Shown here: piece by piece, positions 26,377 to 35,556 of the stretch | Layout of the letters: every line of letters starts with the position of its first letter | How positions within the stretch are numbered: position 1 is the stretch's first letter | Origin: Dehalococcoidia bacterium | GTDB lineage: Bacteria; Chloroflexota; Dehalococcoidia; Bin125 | Reading direction: 5' to 3' | DNA: 64,000 bases | NCBI GenBank assembly: GCA_022825855.1 | Contig: JAJDWB010000002.1 | Location: forward strand, 1 to 64,000 | The notes under the pieces: model-generated | What the model was told of the DNA's origin: nothing | The model's input: only the letters and a program-made list of their open reading frames with translations | The model's database searches: none | Translations under genes and position numbers: made by a program

Positions 26377-27318
26377 TCAATCGCCCTCGAGCGCGCCGCG
26401 CAGGCGTGGATCGAGCACGTCGCGCAGGCCGTCGCCGATGATGTTCAGGCTCCAGACCAACAGCGCGATGCAGGCCCCGGGGAAGACCCACAACCACCAG
26501 CCGCTGCCGGTGATGATCACCTGGCGGCCCTCCGAGACCATCCCGCCCCAGGTCGGTTCGGGCGGGCGGATGCCCAGACCGAGGAAAGACAACCCGGCCT
26601 CGGCGATGATCGCGAAACCCGCGCCCAGCGAGACCTGCACGATCACCGGCTGGAAGCTGTTGGGCAGCACGTAGCGCATCATGATCCGCAGGTTGCTGGC
26701 GCCGATCGTCTGACCGGCCAGGACATAATCCTGTTCGCGCACAGAGAGCGCCATTGCGCGCGCAATCCTCGCCACCCAGGGAATATTGGCGATCCCGACC
26801 GCGACGATGATATTGATAATGTCCCGGCCCAGCACCGAGACCAGCGCCAGCGCGAGGATCAGGCCGGGGAAGGCGAGCACGGCATCCATCAAGCGCATCA
26901 ACGCTTCGTCGACCACGCCGCGGGCATAGCCGGCGGCGATGCCGATCGGCAGACCGAAGATCGCGCCGAACAGTGAAGCGCCGAAGCCCACGGCCAGCGC
27001 CGCCCTGGTCGCGTGGAGCACGCGGGAGAACGTGTCGCGGCCAATCTTGTCGGTGCCGAAGGGATGATCGGCGTTGGGCGACTGCCAGGAGACGTAGAGA
27101 CCGTCCTCGTCGGTCGCCTGTTCCTCGAAGCCGGGCAGCGGGAAGACGTCAACGAAGATGGCGATGATCCCGAAGACGACCAGGATGAACAGCGCCGGAC
27201 GCACCAGTCGGACGCGCAGGAAGCGGCGCATGAAAATGCGCAACGGCTCGAGCCGGCTCGCCTCGTCCGGAACCGGGTAACCCCCCGCGGTGGTTTCCGC
27301 TGCCGCCTGCTCAGCCAT
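26377..27318 (-). CDS. Peptide/nickel-type ABC transporter permease (DppC family)
   Basis: 313 residues. An N-terminal cytoplasmic segment, a first membrane span at about 41-58 (PALFILVVFGIIAIFVDVF), an external loop with SPNADHPFGTDKIGRD typical of DppC/OppC, then five more spans. The ATPase-coupling (EAA) loop is EQDYVLAGQTIGASNLRIMMRYVLPN, and AEAGLSFLGLGIRPPEPTWG is the characteristic DppC motif. It overlaps the DppB-type gene by 8 bases. No ATP-binding subunits are in the window, so they are encoded elsewhere or shared. Confidence 0.93.
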   Translation of the reverse strand: MAEQAAAETTAGGYPVPDEASRLEPLRIFMRRFLRVRLVRPALFILVVFGIIAIFVDVFPLPGFEEQATDEDGLYVSWQSPNADHPFGTDKIGRDTFSRVLHATRAALAVGFGASLFGAIFGLPIGIAAGYARGVVDEALMRLMDAVLAFPGLILALALVSVLGRDIINIIVAVGIANIPWVARIARAMALSVREQDYVLAGQTIGASNLRIMMRYVLPNSFQPVIVQVSLGAGFAIIAEAGLSFLGLGIRPPEPTWGGMVSEGRQVIITGSGWWLWVFPGACIALLVWSLNIIGDGLRDVLDPRLRGALEGD

Positions 27319-28264
27319 AGCGGATCCTCGGATCCAGGATGCCGTAGGAGATGTCGGTCAGCAGGTTGGCAATCACGATCGCGATCGCGATCACCAGGAT
27401 CATCGCCTGAACGATCAGCAGGTCACGCTGCAGCGCCGCCTGCACCAGCCAGCGACCCATGCCGGGGATGTTGAAGATCTGCTCCACGATCACGGCTCCG
27501 GCGAAGACGCGGGCCAGGAGCAGACCGACGATCGTGACCACCGGCAACAGTCCGTTGCGCAGGGCGTGCAGGGCAATCACGCGCCGCTCGCGCAGACCTT
27601 TTGCCCGCGCGGTGCGCACATAATCCTGGCGCATCACTTCCAGCATCGAGGAACGCGTCTGCCTCGCCACGATCGCCGAGAGCACCCAGCCCACCACCAG
27701 CGTGGGCATGATCAACGATCTGACCGAGGCCGCCGGGTCGTCCCAGATGCGAGCAAAGCCGGCCGCCGGCAAGACGTCCCAGGTCACGACGAAGAGCAGG
27801 ATCAGGATCAAACCGGTCAGGTAGTCGGGAATCGCGACGCCACCGACTGACAACATCGTCACCAGACGGTCGGCAAGCGAATTCGGCTTAATCGCCGAAA
27901 GCACGCCGGCCGGGATCCCGATCAGCATCCCCACAATGATCGTCGCAAAGCCCACATGCAGCGTGTTTTGCAAGCGCTGAATGAGCTCCGAGCCGATCGA
28001 GCGGTTGGTCAGCACCGAGCTGCCGAAGTCGCCCGAACTGACGATGTCGCCGATCCACTTGCCGAATTGCTCCGGCACCGACTTGTTCAGTCCGAGCTGT
28101 TCCTCGACCTGGGCGCGGCGTTCCGGCGATATCGCCTCGCCCTCGCCCGAGAGCGCCGCTACTGGGTCCCCCGGCAGGATGCGGAAGATCGCGAACGACG
28201 CGATCGCGACCAGGATGACCACCACGATCGATTGCAGAACCCGGACCGTAATGTACGTCCACAT
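27311..28264 (-). CDS. Peptide/nickel-type ABC transporter permease (DppB family)
   Basis: 317 residues, six membrane spans, first at about 9-29. Family features: FRILPGDPVAALSG in the first external loop, the EAA coupling loop near RQDYVRTARAKGLRERRVIALHALRN, and the C-terminal VEQIFNIPGMGRWLVQAALQRD. Partner of the overlapping DppC-type subunit. It is separated from the upstream substrate-binding protein by a 142-base gap containing a stable hairpin, which may give the binding protein a higher expression level. Confidence 0.93.
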   Translation of the reverse strand: MWTYITVRVLQSIVVVILVAIASFAIFRILPGDPVAALSGEGEAISPERRAQVEEQLGLNKSVPEQFGKWIGDIVSSGDFGSSVLTNRSIGSELIQRLQNTLHVGFATIIVGMLIGIPAGVLSAIKPNSLADRLVTMLSVGGVAIPDYLTGLILILLFVVTWDVLPAAGFARIWDDPAASVRSLIMPTLVVGWVLSAIVARQTRSSMLEVMRQDYVRTARAKGLRERRVIALHALRNGLLPVVTIVGLLLARVFAGAVIVEQIFNIPGMGRWLVQAALQRDLLIVQAMILVIAIAIVIANLLTDISYGILDPRIRYG

Positions 28265-28340
28265 GGCGGCGTGTTAGATCGCTCCCTGCATCATCTGCGT
28301 GGATCCCGCTCTGCGCGGGAGAGGAAGGCGCTGGGTCCAA

Positions 28341-28381
28341 CCGCTCTCCCCTCCCCTCACAGCGAGGCGAAGGGAGAGCGG
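28341..28381. repeat. Palindromic element with 10-bp perfect arms
   Basis: CCGCTCTCCC (28341-28350) and GGGAGAGCGG (28372-28381) flank 21 bases. It lies between the substrate-binding protein gene and dppB-like gene in the same operon, the usual place for a 3'-stabilising or attenuating hairpin that lets the binding protein outnumber the permease. Belongs by composition to the dispersed palindrome group. Confidence 0.8.
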
Positions 28382-28406
28382 TCTGAGAGTGACGGCGTGC
28401 GGCCGG

Positions 28407-30233
28407 CTAGACCTCGTCGCTGTACAGCCAGCGGCTCTGCCACTTGCCTTCGCCGTTGAAGAGCGTCTCCTCGGCGTTCTTGATCGGGTTGCGCACGCCC
28501 GTGAAGTTGACCCCGTAGAGCATCGTGTAGAAGTGACCTTCGCCGACGATGATGTCGTTCACACGGCCGTAGATCTCACGCCGCTCTTCGACATCGAAGG
28601 TCGAGCGACCGTCGGAGACGAGCTGGTCGAGATCGGGGTGAATCGGGCTCTCCTGATCCTGCGGTCCGGTCGGGTTGTAGACGCCGCTCTTGGTGTAGGC
28701 CAGCGACGCGATCCAGTCGGGCTCCGGGTAGCGCGACCACCCGGTCAGCGTCATGTGGTACTCGCTGTTCTCGAAGAAGGCCGGGATGAACTCGACCAAC
28801 TCCAGCGGTTCGAAGTTGACGTCGATGCCCAGGACTTCCTTGATCTGGTTGGCGTAGACCTGGCTGGCGTCGATCTTGACCTGGTTGACGTAGGTCGTCA
28901 GCGAAATGCCGCCCTCGGCATTGATCGCGTCCACGTCGACGCCCGACTGCGCCAGCAGCTCTTGTGCCCGCTCGCGCCGGTCGGCGATCGCCGGGTAGGC
29001 GACCTGCGGGTTGCTGGGCACTTCGCTGTAGGCCAGGGTGCCGTTCGGCCACTGGCCGCCCAGCGCCTGGATCATCAGGTCGTTGTGCACCGCGTTGTTG
29101 ACCGCTTCGGGGTGAACGGCGTGCATGATCGCCAGCCGCAGGCTCATGTTGTCCAGCGGCGGCTTCTTCGAGTTGAAGACCAGGATCTCCGAGACGAACG
29201 CGCCCTCCATCGTCACCAGGCGCCAGTCGGGATGCTCCTCGACCTGGTCGTTGAACTGCGGCTCGGGGATGAACATCGTGTCCAGGTCCCCTGCGAGTCC
29301 GGTCGCGATCAGGGTCGAGTTTTCGGTGATGATGTTGTACTTCATCTCCTCGAAGTAGGGCAGCTGGCTGCCCGTCTGCGAGCCGGGCTCAGGCCCGCGC
29401 ATCCAGTGATTGGGGTTGCGTTTGCCCAGCACGTGCGACTGGTCGACCCACTCGACGAACGAGTACGGGCCCGTACCGACCGGATTGAGGCCGTACTCGT
29501 CGCCCAGTTCGTCCGCCGTCGGCACGTGGATCATGGCCCCGGCCCGGTCGCCGAGCAGGTGCATGACCGCCGCCGACGGTTCCGTGAGCAGGTACGTCGC
29601 CGTCCGCTCGTCTGGCGTCTCGACCGTGTGCACGACCTCGAAGTTCGCCTTCGGTGTCGAGGCCGGGTGCCCGGTCACGCGCTCCAGGTTGAGCCGCACG
29701 TCCTCCGACGAGAACGCGTCGCCGTTGTGGAAGGTCACACCATCGCGCAGCGAGAAGATGATCGTCGTGTTGTCGGGGAACTCCCAGGCCTCGGCCAGCG
29801 ATACATCGGTGCGCTGCACGTTCTGCGTGTCGTGCATCACCAGGTAGTCGTAGAACGGCTGGAAATAGTAGGCGTCGGTACCAGATGTACCGGTGTGCGG
29901 GTCGATGCCGGTCGTGTTCAAGTGCAAGCCGGCGTTCCAGACCGAGGCGATCGCCGGACCGGCCGACTGCGCCTGCGCGACGGCCGCCTGCTGCTGTTGC
30001 TGCTGAGCGTCCGCCTGTTGCTCCTGCTGCTCCGCCTGCTGCTCGGCCGCCTGTTGCTGCTGTTCGGCCTGTTGCTGAACCTGCGCGGCGCCCTGATCGT
30101 CGTCATCATCGTCGCCGCAGCCGACCAATGCCAGACCGGCCGCGCCCACGCCGGCGCGCGCCGAGGCTCGCAACAGCGAACGCCTCGACATCCTGCTCCG
30201 CTTCATCCGGGTCCAATAGTTACGGGTCGCCAT
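28407..30233 (-). CDS. ABC transporter substrate-binding lipoprotein (SBP_bac_5 family)
   Basis: 608 residues. The N-terminus has a twin-arginine-like motif SRRSLLRAS (16-24) and a lipobox LVGC with Cys39, so it is probably exported folded and lipid-anchored. A six-Asp run and a Gln-rich linker (about 47-90) tether the domain. The SBP_bac_5 core follows: LAEAWEFPDNTTIIFSLRDGVTFHNGDAFSSEDV, NPVGTGPYSFVEW, and FNSKKPPLDNMSLRLAIMHAV. Ligand is probably a peptide or similar small molecule, but family members vary widely. AAAGGA is 7 bases before the ATG. Confidence 0.92.
   Translation of the reverse strand: MATRNYWTRMKRSRMSRRSLLRASARAGVGAAGLALVGCGDDDDDDQGAAQVQQQAEQQQQAAEQQAEQQEQQADAQQQQQQAAVAQAQSAGPAIASVWNAGLHLNTTGIDPHTGTSGTDAYYFQPFYDYLVMHDTQNVQRTDVSLAEAWEFPDNTTIIFSLRDGVTFHNGDAFSSEDVRLNLERVTGHPASTPKANFEVVHTVETPDERTATYLLTEPSAAVMHLLGDRAGAMIHVPTADELGDEYGLNPVGTGPYSFVEWVDQSHVLGKRNPNHWMRGPEPGSQTGSQLPYFEEMKYNIITENSTLIATGLAGDLDTMFIPEPQFNDQVEEHPDWRLVTMEGAFVSEILVFNSKKPPLDNMSLRLAIMHAVHPEAVNNAVHNDLMIQALGGQWPNGTLAYSEVPSNPQVAYPAIADRRERAQELLAQSGVDVDAINAEGGISLTTYVNQVKIDASQVYANQIKEVLGIDVNFEPLELVEFIPAFFENSEYHMTLTGWSRYPEPDWIASLAYTKSGVYNPTGPQDQESPIHPDLDQLVSDGRSTFDVEERREIYGRVNDIIVGEGHFYTMLYGVNFTGVRNPIKNAEETLFNGEGKWQSRWLYSDEV
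29964..30095 (-). repeat. Gln-codon-rich low-complexity tract inside the binding-protein gene
   Basis: Codes for residues about 47-90 of the binding protein, mostly CAG/CAA glutamine codons mixed with Ala and Glu. The DNA is a near-continuous CAG/CTG-type trinucleotide array and could change length by slippage, altering linker length without a frameshift. Confidence 0.75.
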
Positions 30234-30381
30234 CCTGCAGTCCTTTCCGTCGGCGCTCGCTCACTCGCTGGTGTAGCTCCGTCGGCACTCGCCGGTCGGC
30301 GCTCCGCGAGGTACGCCACAGTTGGGGCAGGCTAACACCTCCCAGTCGGGTGCGAGGGATGCCGGGTGTCCGGTGTCCCAG

Positions 30382-32181
30382 TTAGTCGGCGGCCGAGGAG
30401 AATGCGATCGGACCGTTCGCGATCGACGACAGGCTGGCGACCAGCTCCACCCGCCCCGCGTTCGATTCGAACTCGGCCGTCGTCACCTGGCTCTCGATCC
30501 GCCCGTCGTCGCCGATGATCGTGATGATCGTCGAGAAGTGCTCGATCGAGTCGATCGTCACGCCCGCGGCCAGCAGCTCGGCCGTTTCCGCCAGCAGCAG
30601 ATCGGCAATCGCTTCGAAGTGGTCGTCGCCCGGCAGGCGCGGACCGCTCTCGATCACCAGCTCATAGACGGCGGGGCCGCCGCCTTCGATCGTCCGCGTC
30701 ACCCAGGAGAGGTCCAGCAGATCGGCGTACTCCTGCAGGTTGACCCGGTCGGGATTGGCCAGGAACTCATCCACCGTCAGGCTGGAAAAACCGAGCAGGG
30801 CCGGACTGGACGGTTCCCAGACCGGCGCACCGGCCGCATCGGCCGAGCTCGTCCAGATCCCGTCGCGACTCCAGAGCAGGCGGAAGACGCTGGAGCCGTC
30901 GATCACGACCTCGGTCTCGAACGCACCCTGCGACCGCGAGCTGCGCAGCACCGTGCTGGCCAGCCGCGACTCGCCGTCGATCACGGCCTGCGCCACGAAC
31001 TGCAGGTGCAGCTCGTCGACAACGGCCAGCCAGCTCTCCGCCCGGCCGATCAACTGTTCGGCGCTCAGCAACTCGCCCGAACCCGCCGCTCCCTCGCTGC
31101 CGGCGCTGCTGCCCGAGTCGGCCGCGGCGTCGCCATTGGTCGGCAGGCCCAGCTCCGTGGCGTCGACCAACGGCTCCGGCGTCGGAAACTCGACCGGCTC
31201 GTTCCAGCTTCGCAGCGTCGAGACCGAGTTGACGTAGGACGCGACCTCTTCCTCGTCGTCGCCGTCGGAGGCGGTCAGGCCCAGCGGATCCGTGATCGTC
31301 GCGTTCGTCTCGACCAACAGCGGCGCCCCGCTCGAGCGGCTGATCGCCATGCGCATGTGCAGGGTCTCGATCCCGGAGTCGGCCAGCTCGATGCCCTCCT
31401 CGCGCAGCATCTGCGCGACCGAGGCGCTCACCTGCTCCACGTCGATCTGACAGTCGACCAGCCAGACGTCCTCGCCGTTGTGCTGGCTGTAGGTCACGAC
31501 CCCGCCGACGGCTTCGACGCAGCCGATCGTCTGCCCGAATCCGGACGGGTCGGCAATCGCGGTCGCATCGCTGCCCAGCAGCGCGGTGATGCTCTCCAGC
31601 GCTTCATCGAAGTTCTCGCTCAAGTCGACCCAGCCGCCGAGACCGGGCATCGACAGGAACCCGCCCGAGTCGTCGATCAGCACCTGGAGCAACACCGGCG
31701 TCTCCGGCTGCTCCCCGTCCGGCTCCGCCAGCGCCTGCACCGCCCCGAACAGTCCCGACGCGTCCAGCGTCGTCAGCACGGTGAACGGCTCAGCCCGGTA
31801 GGTGCCCACCGCGTCAACCTGCGCCGCCAGACCGAGCAGGTCGAACTCGATCGCCACGTCCACCACCATCGTCTGCAGATCAGCCGTCCAGGCGTCCAGG
31901 GCGGCAATCGCCTCGGCCAGCAGCGGGTCGTCGGATTGCGGCTGCGCGTCGGCTGTCGCCTGTGCGTCATCCTGCTCGCCTTCGGCCGACTCTGCCGCCG
32001 ACGGCTGCGTCTGCTCCGACTGGCGCGCCACCGCGTCTCGCTCTGCCTGCCCCGCCTCCGCTGGCTCGGACTGGCTCTGCTGCGGTTCCGCCTGCGTGGC
32101 CTCCTCGTCGCCGTTGCAGCCAAGCAACACACCCGCCAACGCAATCAGCCCCGCGGCCGCCAACGCCAAGTACACGCGCAT
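30382..32181 (-). CDS. Large lipoprotein with two related beta-rich domains
   Basis: 599 residues. Signal peptide with lipobox LLGC (Cys22) and N-terminal disordered Glu/Gln/Ser linker (about 25-85). Two domains of similar layout follow: about 86-340 (AIAALDAWTADLQTMVVDVAIEFDL onward) and 375-599 (LIGRAESWLAVVDELHLQFVAQAVIDG onward). Both begin with a helix then long antiparallel strands, a pattern seen in LppX/LprG-like and DUF6612-like lipoproteins that carry lipids. I cannot confirm homology. Strong GGGAGG upstream of ATG and a TACAGT element about 20 bases before it. Confidence 0.6.
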   Translation of the reverse strand: MRVYLALAAAGLIALAGVLLGCNGDEEATQAEPQQSQSEPAEAGQAERDAVARQSEQTQPSAAESAEGEQDDAQATADAQPQSDDPLLAEAIAALDAWTADLQTMVVDVAIEFDLLGLAAQVDAVGTYRAEPFTVLTTLDASGLFGAVQALAEPDGEQPETPVLLQVLIDDSGGFLSMPGLGGWVDLSENFDEALESITALLGSDATAIADPSGFGQTIGCVEAVGGVVTYSQHNGEDVWLVDCQIDVEQVSASVAQMLREEGIELADSGIETLHMRMAISRSSGAPLLVETNATITDPLGLTASDGDDEEEVASYVNSVSTLRSWNEPVEFPTPEPLVDATELGLPTNGDAAADSGSSAGSEGAAGSGELLSAEQLIGRAESWLAVVDELHLQFVAQAVIDGESRLASTVLRSSRSQGAFETEVVIDGSSVFRLLWSRDGIWTSSADAAGAPVWEPSSPALLGFSSLTVDEFLANPDRVNLQEYADLLDLSWVTRTIEGGGPAVYELVIESGPRLPGDDHFEAIADLLLAETAELLAAGVTIDSIEHFSTIITIIGDDGRIESQVTTAEFESNAGRVELVASLSSIANGPIAFSSAAD

Positions 32182-32281
32182 CGCCGTACCTCCCGATTGC
32201 GATTCACTGTATCGCGGGAAAGCCGCTTGTCGATCCGCTTCCAGGCGGCAGATCCTGGGGTCGCCCGAGCTGAACTGAGGG

Positions 32282-33262
32282 CTAGCCGGGCGACAGCGCC
32301 AGGGCGCGCACTTCGCCGAATTCGCGCTCCAGCTTGCGCCAGGAAACGCCGCCGTCCTGGCTCAGGTAGATGTAGCCGTGCAGCGTCGCCGCCGCGATCG
32401 TGTCGGGCATATCGGGGTGGCTGGCCAGCCAGTAGAACATCGAGTTAGGCGGGTACGACAGCTCGCACGGCGTCCAGCTCGCGCCGCCGTCGGTGGAGCG
32501 CTGGATCACGCCGGTCTCGCCCGGGCTCGTGTCGCCGCCGGCCACGAAGATCGTGTTCGGGTCGTCGTGCTTAACCAGCATCCCGCGGCTGTAGACGCGC
32601 AGCGTTTCCTCGCGCAGCGCGGCAAACTCGTGCTGCTGCCACGACTCGCCCTCGTCGTCCGAGCGCGCCACGCCGAACGGGCTGGTCGCATACATCACGG
32701 CGCCCTCGGGCCCGACCGCACGCCCCATGTGATGCACGTCCTCCTGAAAGAACTCGGTGCCAATCGGGTTGCCGCGCGACCATGTGTCGCCGCCGTCCAG
32801 CGACTTGTGCACTCCATCGACCTCGACCCCGGCATAGACGCGACGCGAGTCGAGTGGATCGATCACCACTGACGTCGTGCGTGGTGTTCCGGCCCGGCCG
32901 TCATGCCGGATATCGATCGCCAGGTCTTCCCACGTCGCGCCGCCGTCGCGAGACCGCCGCAAGCCAGGATGTCCGCCGGCGAATATCGTGTCCGGATTCG
33001 ACGAGTCAATCGTGATCGACCAGATCTGCTCGCCGCCCTCGTAGCCTGGCACGACCTGCCAACTCTCGCCGCTGTCCTCGGAGGCGAGCAGTGCATGGTC
33101 TGCGCCGGCCAACAACCGCTCCGGGTTGTCAGGGAAGACGGCGATCGAGCGCACGGCGGCCTCAACCTGTCCGCGGCCCATCTGCCACGTCAGCCCGCCG
33201 TCGAGCGAGCGGAACGGCCCCTGCCCCATGGTCCCGACATGGATCGTGATCTGCTCCGGCAT
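32282..33262 (-). CDS. BNR/Asp-box beta-propeller protein
   Basis: 326 residues with seven Asp-box motifs of the form S-x-D-x-G-x-x-W: SLDGGLTW, SEDSGESW, SRDGGATW, SLDGGDTW, SDDEGESW, STDGGASW and SQDGGVSW. These mark a seven-bladed propeller as in VPS10/sialidase-like and photosystem II stability factor-like proteins. There is no signal peptide and no sialidase arginine triad, so a glycosidase role is unlikely; binding or scaffolding is more plausible. AAGGAGG lies just before the ATG. Confidence 0.85.
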   Translation of the reverse strand: MPEQITIHVGTMGQGPFRSLDGGLTWQMGRGQVEAAVRSIAVFPDNPERLLAGADHALLASEDSGESWQVVPGYEGGEQIWSITIDSSNPDTIFAGGHPGLRRSRDGGATWEDLAIDIRHDGRAGTPRTTSVVIDPLDSRRVYAGVEVDGVHKSLDGGDTWSRGNPIGTEFFQEDVHHMGRAVGPEGAVMYATSPFGVARSDDEGESWQQHEFAALREETLRVYSRGMLVKHDDPNTIFVAGGDTSPGETGVIQRSTDGGASWTPCELSYPPNSMFYWLASHPDMPDTIAAATLHGYIYLSQDGGVSWRKLEREFGEVRALALSPG

Positions 33263-33335
33263 GTCGCCCTCCTTAGCTTCAAGCGAAGTCAGGGTAGGCG
33301 GTCCGGGGGAGCTGCTCTGCGTGGTGCCTCTCGCG

Positions 33336-34898
33336 CTACGGCATGTACGGATAGGGCGACGGCCCGAGCTGGGTCTTCAGGATCGCCTGCGCGTCCTCGA
33401 CAAAGTCGCAGAGCAGCGGGCGCGTGTCGGCCGGATCGATGATGTCCTGACCGGTCGCCTCCGCCGTGCGGAAGGGTGAAGCCAGATCCTGCAGGCGCTG
33501 CTCGATCTCCGCCCGCTTCTCCTCGGGATCGTCCGACTCGTCGATCTCGCGCCGGTAGGCGGCCAGCGCGCCGCCTTCGATATGCATCGAACCCCAGCGG
33601 CCCGAGGGCCAGGCCCAGCGCTGGAACATCCCCGTCGGCCGGTGCTGGCACTGCCCCGCGACACCGAACAGGCGGCCCATCACGACCGTCGCCCAGGGCA
33701 TCCGCGACTGGCAGGTGGCGATCACCAGCCGCGCCCCGGCTCGCTCGATGCCCAGCTTCTCCGACTCGACGCCGACCATGAAGCCGGGTTCATCGGCGAA
33801 CGAGATCAGCGGCAGGTGGAATGTGTCGCAGAGTTGGATCAGCCGGATCACCTTGCTCCCGCCCTTAACGTCGGTCGAGCCGCCCTCGTGCATCGGGTTG
33901 TTCGCCATCACACCGACCGGGTAGCCGTTGATCCGCGCCAGGCCCGTGATCCGCGAGCGCCCGTAGAAGGGTGCAATCTCGAAGAACGAGCCCTTGTCCA
34001 CACACCAGTTGATCGCCCGGTGCCCGTCGTAGGCGCGCCGCCGGTCGCGCGGCACCAGACGCCGCAGTCGCTCCTCACGGCGGTTGGTGTCGTCGGTGGG
34101 CTCGGTGCGTTCGGGCATCTCGTAGACGCTTTGCGGCAGGTAGCTGAGGAACTGCCGGATCTGGCGGAAGGCGTCCTCCTCGTCCTCAGCCAGGTTGTCG
34201 ACCGATCCGGACTGGTAGACGTGGATCCGCTCGTCGCCGAGGTCCTCCTTGGTCACGTCGTAGCCCAACGCCGCCTTGACCACCGGCGGCCCGCCGGGGA
34301 AGAGCTGCGAGATGCCCTTGACCATGATCGTGAAGTGAGCCATGCAGGCATTGACCGCCGGCAAGCCTGCGACCGAACCCATCACCGCCGAGACGACCGG
34401 CACCTCGCGCAGCAGGTCGGTATCGACGGTCGACCACATGTTGCCGTCGGGCAGATAGGTGCGGCCCAACGTCTCGAAGCCGCGCACCGATCCGCCTGCC
34501 GCGTCGAGCAGCCGCACGTAGGGCACGCGCCACTCGAGCGCGCGCTGGTTCGATCGCTTCTCCGATCCCAGCCCGTCCGATCCGTCGCCGCCACCCGAGC
34601 CGCCGCGTACCGTGAAGTCGCCCGCCGAGACGATCAGCTTGCGCCCGTTGACCTTGCCGAAGCCCTCGATCGCGCCCTTCGGCGTGAAGGCGACCAACTC
34701 GCCCGCTTCGTCATACTCGGGCCGCCCGACCAGGGACATGAACTCCTGCAGCGTGCCGGGATCGAGCAAGCCGTCGACTCGCTCGTTGACCAGCAGCTTC
34801 CCCCGCCGCCGCTGCCGAGCCACGCCCTCCGGCCCGCCCCGAGCCTGGGCCAGTTCTTTCCGCCTCGAAATCTCCGCAATCTCGCGTTCCCACGTCAT
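33336..34898 (-). CDS. Acyl-CoA carboxylase carboxyltransferase (beta) subunit
   Basis: 520 residues, both crotonase-fold halves of an acetyl/propionyl/methylcrotonyl-CoA carboxyltransferase: N-half with KLLVNERVDGLLDPGT and GFGKVNGRKLIVSAGDFTVRGG, C-half with GLARINGYPVGVMANNP and FADEPGFMVGVESEKLGIERAG. The acyl-CoA specificity is not clear from sequence. No biotin carboxylase or biotin carrier gene is adjacent. ATG 34898 is chosen because GGAG lies about 8 bases upstream; the ATG six codons earlier lacks a ribosome binding site. Confidence 0.92.
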   Translation of the reverse strand: MTWEREIAEISRRKELAQARGGPEGVARQRRRGKLLVNERVDGLLDPGTLQEFMSLVGRPEYDEAGELVAFTPKGAIEGFGKVNGRKLIVSAGDFTVRGGSGGGDGSDGLGSEKRSNQRALEWRVPYVRLLDAAGGSVRGFETLGRTYLPDGNMWSTVDTDLLREVPVVSAVMGSVAGLPAVNACMAHFTIMVKGISQLFPGGPPVVKAALGYDVTKEDLGDERIHVYQSGSVDNLAEDEEDAFRQIRQFLSYLPQSVYEMPERTEPTDDTNRREERLRRLVPRDRRRAYDGHRAINWCVDKGSFFEIAPFYGRSRITGLARINGYPVGVMANNPMHEGGSTDVKGGSKVIRLIQLCDTFHLPLISFADEPGFMVGVESEKLGIERAGARLVIATCQSRMPWATVVMGRLFGVAGQCQHRPTGMFQRWAWPSGRWGSMHIEGGALAAYRREIDESDDPEEKRAEIEQRLQDLASPFRTAEATGQDIIDPADTRPLLCDFVEDAQAILKTQLGPSPYPYMP

Positions 34899-35054
34899 TC
34901 GGCCTGCTCCGTCCATTACTACGCTGAGCGCAGGCTACGTTGCCGCATGTGCGGCGCAGAAGCGAACTCGCGGTCGGGTGGAACGCAGAGACCTCATGAA
35001 GGTGTTGAACACCTGGAGCGAGTGACAGCACGCCTCCTGCATGCGGCTCTTGGT

Positions 35055-35549
35055 TCAGCGCGCCGCGGCGATCGCCAGTTGGGCGCGTTCCTGGAGGTCG
35101 AGTTGCGGTGACCACTCAGCGTCGATCCGGGTGCGGATCATCGTCGCCTTGACTGCCGACGCGAACTCCTGCAGTGCGAGCTGTTGCAACGACTCGCTCA
35201 GCGTCTGCTCCGGGTCCTGCGCCAGACGCCTGGCCCGCGTCCACCAGGCCTGTTGCATCGTCTCGTCCGACGCCTGCATCAGGATCTCCTCGGTCACCGC
35301 GCGGTGTCGCACCAGCGCGTAGAGCACCTGCACCGGCGTCTGCGGCGGATCGAGTTGGGCCGGCGGCAGGTCTTCGGGCCAGATCAGGCCGGCCTCGGCG
35401 CTGCAGGATTCGAGCGCGCAGTCGGCGAGCGAGCCGAGCGGCGTCGCCTGGTGCAACTGCGCCTCGGTCGCGCCCGCCAGCGCCGTCGTCAGCACGCGCC
35501 GCGTCAGCAGCAGCGCGTAGCCCCAGGCTTCAGCCGCGTCCGACTTCAT
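35055..35549 (-). CDS. Small helical protein of unknown function
   Basis: 164 residues, largely alpha-helical, no membrane span. Visible parts are AEAWGYALLLTRRVL, a Pro-rich centre and a C-terminal helical region (ESLQQLALQEFASAVKATMIRTRI). The four-helix pattern and YALVRHRAVTEEILMQ resemble DinB-like folds only loosely. It begins 7 bases after the dapA stop and is probably read from the same transcript. Confidence 0.55.
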   Translation of the reverse strand: MKSDAAEAWGYALLLTRRVLTTALAGATEAQLHQATPLGSLADCALESCSAEAGLIWPEDLPPAQLDPPQTPVQVLYALVRHRAVTEEILMQASDETMQQAWWTRARRLAQDPEQTLSESLQQLALQEFASAVKATMIRTRIDAEWSPQLDLQERAQLAIAAAR

Positions 35550-35556
35550 CCGAGAA

